This document shows, piece by piece, positions 59,624-64,000 of a stretch of DNA of 64,000 nucleotides; the stretch's first letter is position 1; every line of letters starts with the position of its first letter. Source of the DNA: JAAYCI01 sp964370195. Lineage in GTDB: Bacteria; Bacillota; Clostridia; Oscillospirales; Ruminococcaceae. Below the pieces are notes generated by a model that was not told the origin of the DNA, did not search any database, and was given only the letters and a program-made list of their open reading frames with translations. A program made the position numbers and the translations under genes. The stretch lies in contig CAYJIH010000004.1 in the NCBI GenBank assembly GCA_964370195.1, positions 33,739 to 97,738 on the forward strand, given 5' to 3'.

Positions 59624-60397
59624 TTGGCAAAAGTAATCGCGGTGGCAAACCAAAAAGGTGGCGTTGGTAAAACAACAACAACTGTAAATTTGGCAGCCGC
59701 AGTGGCAGCAAGTGGAAAAAAAGTGCTGTTAATAGATCTCGATCCGCAGGGCAATTCTACTAGTAGCTATGGTTTGGCCAAACGGCAAATTAAAAAAAGT
59801 GTATACGATATTATGACGGGTGAGGAACGTGCAATAGATTGTGTGCAAAATACACCTTATAAATGTGACTTAATTCCATCGAACATACAACTATCTGGCG
59901 CTGCGGTGGAGCTTGTTGCTTTGCCAAAAAGAGAGTCGCGCCTTAGAGAGGGAATTACACCTCTTTTGGACAAGTATGATTTTGTATTCATTGATTGCCC
60001 GCCTTCACTCGATTTATTAACACTGAACGGTTTGTGTGCAAGCGACACTGTTTTGGTGCCAATTCAATGCGAGTATTTTGCACTAGAAGGATTAACAGAG
60101 CTGATGGCGACGGTTCGCAATGTAAAAAAAATGTATAACCCTTATATTGAAGTGGAGGGTGTATTACTTACCATGTATGATGGGCGTCTCAACCTTACCT
60201 TACAAGTGGTGCAAGAAGTGAAAAAATATTTTGGAGATAAGGTGTTTAAAACAGCAATTCCGCGAAATGTGCGCCTGTCGGAAGCACCAAGTTTTGGAGC
60301 ACCGGTTACATATTATGATCCGGTTTCGCGTGGGGCAGCCGCTTACGAAGAGTTGGCAGCAGAGTTGTTACAAAACAATCAGACGCGAAAAGAGTGA
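59624..60397 (+). CDS. parA: Chromosome partitioning ATPase ParA/Soj
   Basis: A 257-residue MinD/ParA ATPase that works with ParB in origin segregation and control of DnaA. The deviant Walker A KGGVGKTTTTVN lies near residue 11-22, and the A' motif LLIDLDPQGNSTS at about 38. Walker B is FIDCPPSLDLLT. The start is TTG 59624, 8 bases after GGGAGG; an earlier ATG (59603) lies upstream of that site. parB follows after 65 bases. Confidence 0.97.
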   Translation: MAKVIAVANQKGGVGKTTTTVNLAAAVAASGKKVLLIDLDPQGNSTSSYGLAKRQIKKSVYDIMTGEERAIDCVQNTPYKCDLIPSNIQLSGAAVELVALPKRESRLREGITPLLDKYDFVFIDCPPSLDLLTLNGLCASDTVLVPIQCEYFALEGLTELMATVRNVKKMYNPYIEVEGVLLTMYDGRLNLTLQVVQEVKKYFGDKVFKTAIPRNVRLSEAPSFGAPVTYYDPVSRGAAAYEELAAELLQNNQTRKE

Positions 60398-60462
60398 TTT
60401 AGCATAGGCAGCGGTGAGTAAATAGAATGGTTTAAATACTGTTTAAATAAGGAGAGCACAAT

Positions 60463-61341
60463 ATGGCAGTAAAAAAGGGAGGCCTTGGCCGAGGGCTAGA
60501 TAGCCTCTTTGCGGATACAGGTGGTGGCATGGCTTCCAGCGAAAGCGATCAACAGATGTTGTCTTTACGAGAGATTGAACCGGATAAAGACCAGCCGAGA
60601 AAAACATTTGAGCCACAGGCCTTAAACGAGCTTTCAAAAAGCATTCAAGAACATGGGCTATTGCAGCCGATTGTAGTGCGGCCAAACCACGCAGGTGGTT
60701 ATAAAATTGTGGCAGGTGAGCGGCGGTGGCGGGCGTCACGGCAAGCCGGCTTAAGAGAAGTGCCGGTAATCATTCGGGATATCAGCGACGAGGAAGCCAT
60801 TGAATTGGCTTTAATTGAAAACTTACAAAGGGAAGACCTTGACCCTGTGGAGGAAGCACTGGGATATCGGCAATTGATGGAGCGGTGCCAGCTAACACAG
60901 GAACAAGCAGCAGAACGGCTGGCAAGAAGCCGCAGTGCCGTTGCCAATAGCTTGCGCATTTTAAATTTGCCGGATAAATTGTTAGATATGATTAAAAGTG
61001 GCGAACTTAGTGCCGGCCATGCAAAGGCAATTTTGTCTATCCCAGACGATGCACGTAAAGTGCAAGCGGCACAAGCTATTTTAGAAGAAAAGTTGAATGT
61101 GCGGCAAGCCGAAGCGCTGGCAAAAAAATTGCAAAAAGAAGAAAAACCAAAACGCACGCCCATGCCGCGGCCCAGTATTGCGGCCGAAGTAGAAATTGCT
61201 TTGAGAGAGAGCCTTGGCACAGATGTTCGTGTGGAGTATAAAGCGGGGCGTGGCCGGTTGCTTGTGGAGTTTTATTCAGATGAACAACTGAAAAAATTTG
61301 CAAACTTATTAGATGGTTATCAAAAAGAGGAAAAGCAATAA
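60463..61341 (+). CDS. parB: Chromosome partitioning protein ParB/Spo0J
   Basis: A 292-residue CTPase DNA clamp loading at parS. KKGGLGRGLDSLF is the N-terminal ParA-contact helix. The CTP-binding motifs GERRWRAS (about 86-93) and NLQREDLDPVEEALGY are intact, and a helix-turn-helix with LTQEQAAERLARSRSAVANSLRIL (about 146-169) recognises parS. The C-terminal dimer domain ends near residue 290. Its sites lie about 1 kb upstream. AAGGAG precedes the ATG. Confidence 0.97.
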   Translation: MAVKKGGLGRGLDSLFADTGGGMASSESDQQMLSLREIEPDKDQPRKTFEPQALNELSKSIQEHGLLQPIVVRPNHAGGYKIVAGERRWRASRQAGLREVPVIIRDISDEEAIELALIENLQREDLDPVEEALGYRQLMERCQLTQEQAAERLARSRSAVANSLRILNLPDKLLDMIKSGELSAGHAKAILSIPDDARKVQAAQAILEEKLNVRQAEALAKKLQKEEKPKRTPMPRPSIAAEVEIALRESLGTDVRVEYKAGRGRLLVEFYSDEQLKKFANLLDGYQKEEKQ

Positions 61342-61355
61342 AGGGGGAACGCAAA

Positions 61356-62648
61356 ATGTTGGATATTAAATGGATACGAACAAATCCCGAAGATGTAAAA
61401 GCTGCTTTTAGGAAAAGAGAAATGGATTTGGATGCGGTTGTAGACCAAATTTTACAGATGGATGAAGAACGCCGTGCACGGATAACCGAGTTAGATGCTT
61501 TAAAAGCAAAGCAAAATTCAACAAGCAAAAAAATCCCCATGATGAAAAAAGCAGGCGAAGATACAACTGCCGTTATGGAGGAAATGAAACAACTTTCAGA
61601 TGAGATTAAAGAGCAAAACCATATATTAAACACGTTGGAAGAAAAGCAAAATGAAAGTTTAATTTCGCTACCCAATGTGCCGGATGATGATGTGAGCGCT
61701 GGCGGCAAAGAGCAAAACAAGGTGGTGCGCACATATTTAGAAAAACCCACCTTTGACTTTGAGCCACAAAGCCACATGGAACTGAGCGAGACACTTGGCC
61801 TTATTGATTATGAAAGAGGCGTGAAACTGGCCGGAAGTGGCTCCTGGGTGTATCGGGGGAAAGGGGCATGCCTAGAGTGGGCATTGCTTAATTATTTTAT
61901 TGCAGAGCATCTGGCCGATGGATACGAGTTTTTATTGCCACCGCATATGCTTGTGCACGAATGTGGATATGTGGCAGGGCAATTCCCAAAATTTTCAGAA
62001 GATGTATTCCAAATTGGAAACCCAACGTCAGAGGATAAAAAGTTCCTGTTGCCAACGGCCGAAACAGCGCTGGTAAATATGCACAGAGGCGAAATTTTGC
62101 CAAAAGAGGAACTGCCAAAAAAATATATTGCATTTACACCATGCTACCGCAGAGAGGCCGGAAGTTACCGCAGTGAAGAGCGTGGTATGATACGAGGGCA
62201 TCAATTTAATAAAGTGGAAATGCTACAATTTACAACGGCAGAAAAATCAGATGAAGCATTTGCAGAGCTATTGGGGAAAGCAGAGCGTTTGGTGCAAAAG
62301 CTTGATTTGCATCACTGTGTGTCAGAATTGGCGGCTGGGGACGTATCGGCATCGATGGCGCGAACCGTGGACGTGGAAGTATGGTTGCCAAGCATGGGAA
62401 TCTATAAAGAAATATGCTCGGCATCAAATGCACGTGAATATCAAGCGCGACGGGGCAATATGAAATATCGTGATGATAACAAGAAGACACAGTTTATGCA
62501 CACGCTGAATGCTTCTGGTTTGGCTACAAGCCGTTTATTTCCGGCGATTTTAGAACAACATCAAAATAGAGATGGATCTGTAAATGTTCCAAAAGTTTTA
62601 TGGCCATATACAGGGTTTGAAAAAATAGAGCGTACAGAAAACAAGTAA
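61356..62648 (+). CDS. serS: Seryl-tRNA synthetase
   Basis: A 430-residue class II synthetase that charges tRNA-Ser. An N-terminal coiled-coil arm (about 30-100, Lys/Glu-rich) precedes the catalytic core. Motif 2 is FTPCYRREAGSYRSEERGMIRGHQFNKVEM (about 262-291), and motif 3 is NASGLATSRLFPAILEQ (about 385-401). AAGGGGG lies before the ATG, 14 bases after parB, so the two are likely cotranscribed. No T-box leader precedes it. Confidence 0.97.
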   Translation: MLDIKWIRTNPEDVKAAFRKREMDLDAVVDQILQMDEERRARITELDALKAKQNSTSKKIPMMKKAGEDTTAVMEEMKQLSDEIKEQNHILNTLEEKQNESLISLPNVPDDDVSAGGKEQNKVVRTYLEKPTFDFEPQSHMELSETLGLIDYERGVKLAGSGSWVYRGKGACLEWALLNYFIAEHLADGYEFLLPPHMLVHECGYVAGQFPKFSEDVFQIGNPTSEDKKFLLPTAETALVNMHRGEILPKEELPKKYIAFTPCYRREAGSYRSEERGMIRGHQFNKVEMLQFTTAEKSDEAFAELLGKAERLVQKLDLHHCVSELAAGDVSASMARTVDVEVWLPSMGIYKEICSASNAREYQARRGNMKYRDDNKKTQFMHTLNASGLATSRLFPAILEQHQNRDGSVNVPKVLWPYTGFEKIERTENK

Positions 62649-62714
62649 AAAATAATTGTAATACGTTTAAAAAATAAAAACTGGCTTACAATAAAAAAAA
62701 ATTGTAAAATTGTG

Positions 62715-62743
62715 TTGACAAATTGCATCACACCCGCTATAAT
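62715..62743 (+). promoter_or_regulatory. Perfect consensus promoter for the tRNA genes
   Basis: TTGACA (62715-62720), 17 bases, TATAAT (62738-62743): identical to the sigma-A consensus, as is usual for stable RNA genes. Transcription begins near 62750, about 60 bases before tRNA-Met. Confidence 0.92.
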
Positions 62744-62810
62744 TATTTGTACGGGGCAAAATGTCGTACGATACAGATGGTTTTGATATGAGCGCACCGT
62801 GACAAAATGT

Positions 62811-62887
62811 GGCGGTATAGCTCAGGTGGCTAGAGCATTCGGTTCATACCCGAAGTGTCACTGGTTCAAATCCAGTTACCGCTACCA
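62811..62887 (+). tRNA. tRNA-Met (CAU), elongator type
   Basis: A 77-base cloverleaf with an encoded CCA. The 7-bp acceptor stem closes with G1-U72 and the anticodon loop TTCATAC carries CAT. The D-arm (TAGCTCAGGTGGCTAGAGC) and T-arm (CTGGTTCAAATCCAG) are standard. The paired first position argues against initiator tRNA. A tRNA-Ile with modified CAU is less likely but not excluded. Confidence 0.95.
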
Positions 62888-63003
62888 GTGTACAGATTTA
62901 TCTGAGGAGGTAGGGTGCCGATTGCCAATAGGACACGGCGGAAAGGCTTTGCGGCCGAGAGGTAAGTTCTGTACAAGACGGGGCGATTTATCGCTCCTTT
63001 GAT
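62888..63003 (+). other. GC-richer spacer between the tRNA genes, possible structured RNA
   Basis: A 116-base spacer with GTACAGA (62890-62896) perfectly paired to TCTGTAC (62968-62974) and a GGGCGAT/ATCGCTC hairpin near 62981-62996. It is GC-richer than its surroundings. No match to SRP, 6S, tmRNA or RNase P signatures could be made. Confidence 0.4.
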
Positions 63004-63078
63004 GGCCCGATGGTCAAGAGGTTAAGACACCACCCTTTCACGGTGGAATCCCGGGTTCGATTCCCGGTCGGGTCACCA
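63004..63078 (+). tRNA. tRNA-Glu (UUC)
   Basis: A 75-base cloverleaf with an encoded CCA. The anticodon loop CTTTCAC, between CCACC and GGTGG, carries TTC. The T-arm CCGGGTTCGATTCCCGG is complete. It is likely cotranscribed with tRNA-Met. Its wobble U is a target of the MnmE-MnmG pair. Confidence 0.96.
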
Positions 63079-63080
63079 GA

Positions 63081-63112
63081 AAAAACAAAGACAAGAAATT
63101 GTCTTTGTTTTT
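63081..63112 (+). terminator. Terminator of the tRNA operon
   Basis: A perfect 14-bp stem (63081-63094 with 63099-63112) with a GAAA loop and further T residues after it, starting two bases past tRNA-Glu. Confidence 0.93.
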
Positions 63113-63210
63113 TTTTGTAGTATGTGATGCAAGAAAAAGAAAAGAGCATCTGCATTAGAAGAATAAATTAGTGTGGTGTGTATTGCTTTTAAATGTATAC
63201 AATTAAATAA

Positions 63211-63873
63211 TTACAGAATAGGCGTAGAATGACCAAGTGTTATGATTTCTTGTGCTGTTTGCACGAAATGGGTGGGGCATTCTGTTTTAAGTTCTTCGTG
63301 TGTGCGAAAGCCCCATAAAACAGCACAACTGGCAATGGATGCTTCTTTTGCTGTTTGTATATCTACAGCGCTGTCGCCACAAAATAAGCATGATGATGGA
63401 ACAGCGTGCAGCTCATGCATCAGCGCTTGTAAAGAGCCGGGGTTTGGCTTTGGTGCAAATGGGGCGCGTAGGCCAATAACACAATCAAACAATGTGCCAA
63501 AATAGTGGGGCACTAAGTGCTGAACATAATCGTGATTTTTGTTGCTTAAAACTGCCAGTTGATGTCCTTTGTGTTTTAAAACATGCAGCATGTCTAAAAT
63601 GCCCGGATAAGGTTTTGTTTGTTCTGTGCCGTGCTGTGAATAATAGGCAGAGAATAGGCGATATGCTTCTTTTAAGCTTGCGGGATCTTGCTTATCGCTT
63701 GGAAGCATGCGCGAAATAAGAACACGAATTCCATTGCCCACCATCAAACGATAGTCCTCTTCTTTGTGTGTGGGACAACCCAAAGTAGCCAACGTGTGGT
63801 TGCCTGCCGCTGCTAAATCACCCAATGTGTTAAGAAGTGTTCCGTCCAAATCGAAAATAAGTGTCGAATACAT
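63211..63873 (-). CDS. HAD-family phosphatase (phosphoglycolate phosphatase-like)
   Basis: A 220-residue haloacid dehalogenase-type phosphatase. Motif I is FDLDGTLLNT with the nucleophile Asp near residue 8, motif II is LSNKN, the Lys lies in KPNPG, and motif III is CGDSAVDIQTA. An alpha-helical cap lies between I and II, as in phosphoglycolate phosphatase. Substrate specificity in this group is broad. ATG 63873 is chosen because GAGG is 8 bases upstream; an ATG two codons earlier is too close to it. Beyond the start, the last 127 bases of the window are AT-rich and hold nothing recognisable. Confidence 0.88.
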   Translation of the reverse strand: MYSTLIFDLDGTLLNTLGDLAAAGNHTLATLGCPTHKEEDYRLMVGNGIRVLISRMLPSDKQDPASLKEAYRLFSAYYSQHGTEQTKPYPGILDMLHVLKHKGHQLAVLSNKNHDYVQHLVPHYFGTLFDCVIGLRAPFAPKPNPGSLQALMHELHAVPSSCLFCGDSAVDIQTAKEASIASCAVLWGFRTHEELKTECPTHFVQTAQEIITLGHSTPIL

Positions 63874-64000
63874 AATCATAACCTCATGAATAAAATATTG
63901 GATTTTAATATAAAATTTAACAATTTAACAAAAAAATAAAAAATGTTAAAAAAGAAAACAAAAAACAAAAATGACAAATAAAAATTGAATAAAAAACCCT

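Noticed and set aside
62799..63002. 67-codon frame spanning tRNA-Met and the spacer
   Set aside because: It translates through a clear tRNA gene and has no ribosome site.

Overview
The window is a chromosomal segment from an anaerobic, low-to-moderate-GC Firmicute, most likely a gut-type Clostridia (Oscillospirales-like). The lineage is inferred from gene order and protein families, not from a search. Supporting signs are pyruvate:ferredoxin oxidoreductase, a sensory [FeFe]-hydrogenase-like operon, RNase Y/YmdB, Jag, RemB and AGGAGG-type ribosome binding sites. The replication origin lies around 48.8-50.6 kb: dnaA, dnaN, an S4-domain gene, recF, remB, gyrB and gyrA run leftward, while rpmH, rnpA, yidD, yidC, jag, mnmE, mnmG, rsmG, parA, parB and serS run rightward. 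Two perfect 16-bp parS palindromes sit between rsmG and parA.

Layout. 0-5 kb (minus): a DEAD-box RNA helicase cut by the window edge, then a five-gene operon (DRTGG, RsbW-like ATPase, HydS-like [FeFe]-hydrogenase, DRTGG, PHP phosphoesterase) that looks like a redox or H2 signalling module. 5-11.3 kb (plus): rny, ymdB, prfC, a lipid kinase and a DUF624 membrane protein. 11.5-15.7 kb (plus): two ATP-grasp ligases followed by a GH3-family acyl-adenylating amide synthetase, bounded by terminators. This is a candidate undescribed small-molecule or peptide-conjugate pathway. 15.8-18.9 kb (minus): an AarF/UbiB kinase-like protein with an unusual insertion, DUF554, and a DUF898-like protein. 19.2-24.8 kb (plus): a compact NHLM-type peptide export operon (61-aa leader-like peptide, ECF sigma factor, shortened HlyD-like protein, C39 peptidase-ABC transporter, second ABC transporter) with no modification enzyme.

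25-40.5 kb holds metabolic genes: a YjiH-type transporter and ureohydrolase divergent from a LysR regulator, a 5'-nucleotidase lipoprotein, an AraC regulator divergent from a URO-D-like methyltransferase, a glycosyltransferase, ilvE, nifJ and a NUDIX hydrolase. A 100-N assembly gap falls in the Glu-rich tail of a membrane protein at 40.7 kb. From 41.4 kb onward come the origin-proximal housekeeping genes, interrupted only by an inverted DUF4234-DUF2752 pair between jag and mnmE. At the right end are serS, tRNA-Met(CAU), tRNA-Glu(UUC) behind a perfect consensus promoter, and a HAD phosphatase.

Most minus- and plus-strand units are separated by clear rho-independent hairpins. I saw no CRISPR array, insertion sequence or prophage.
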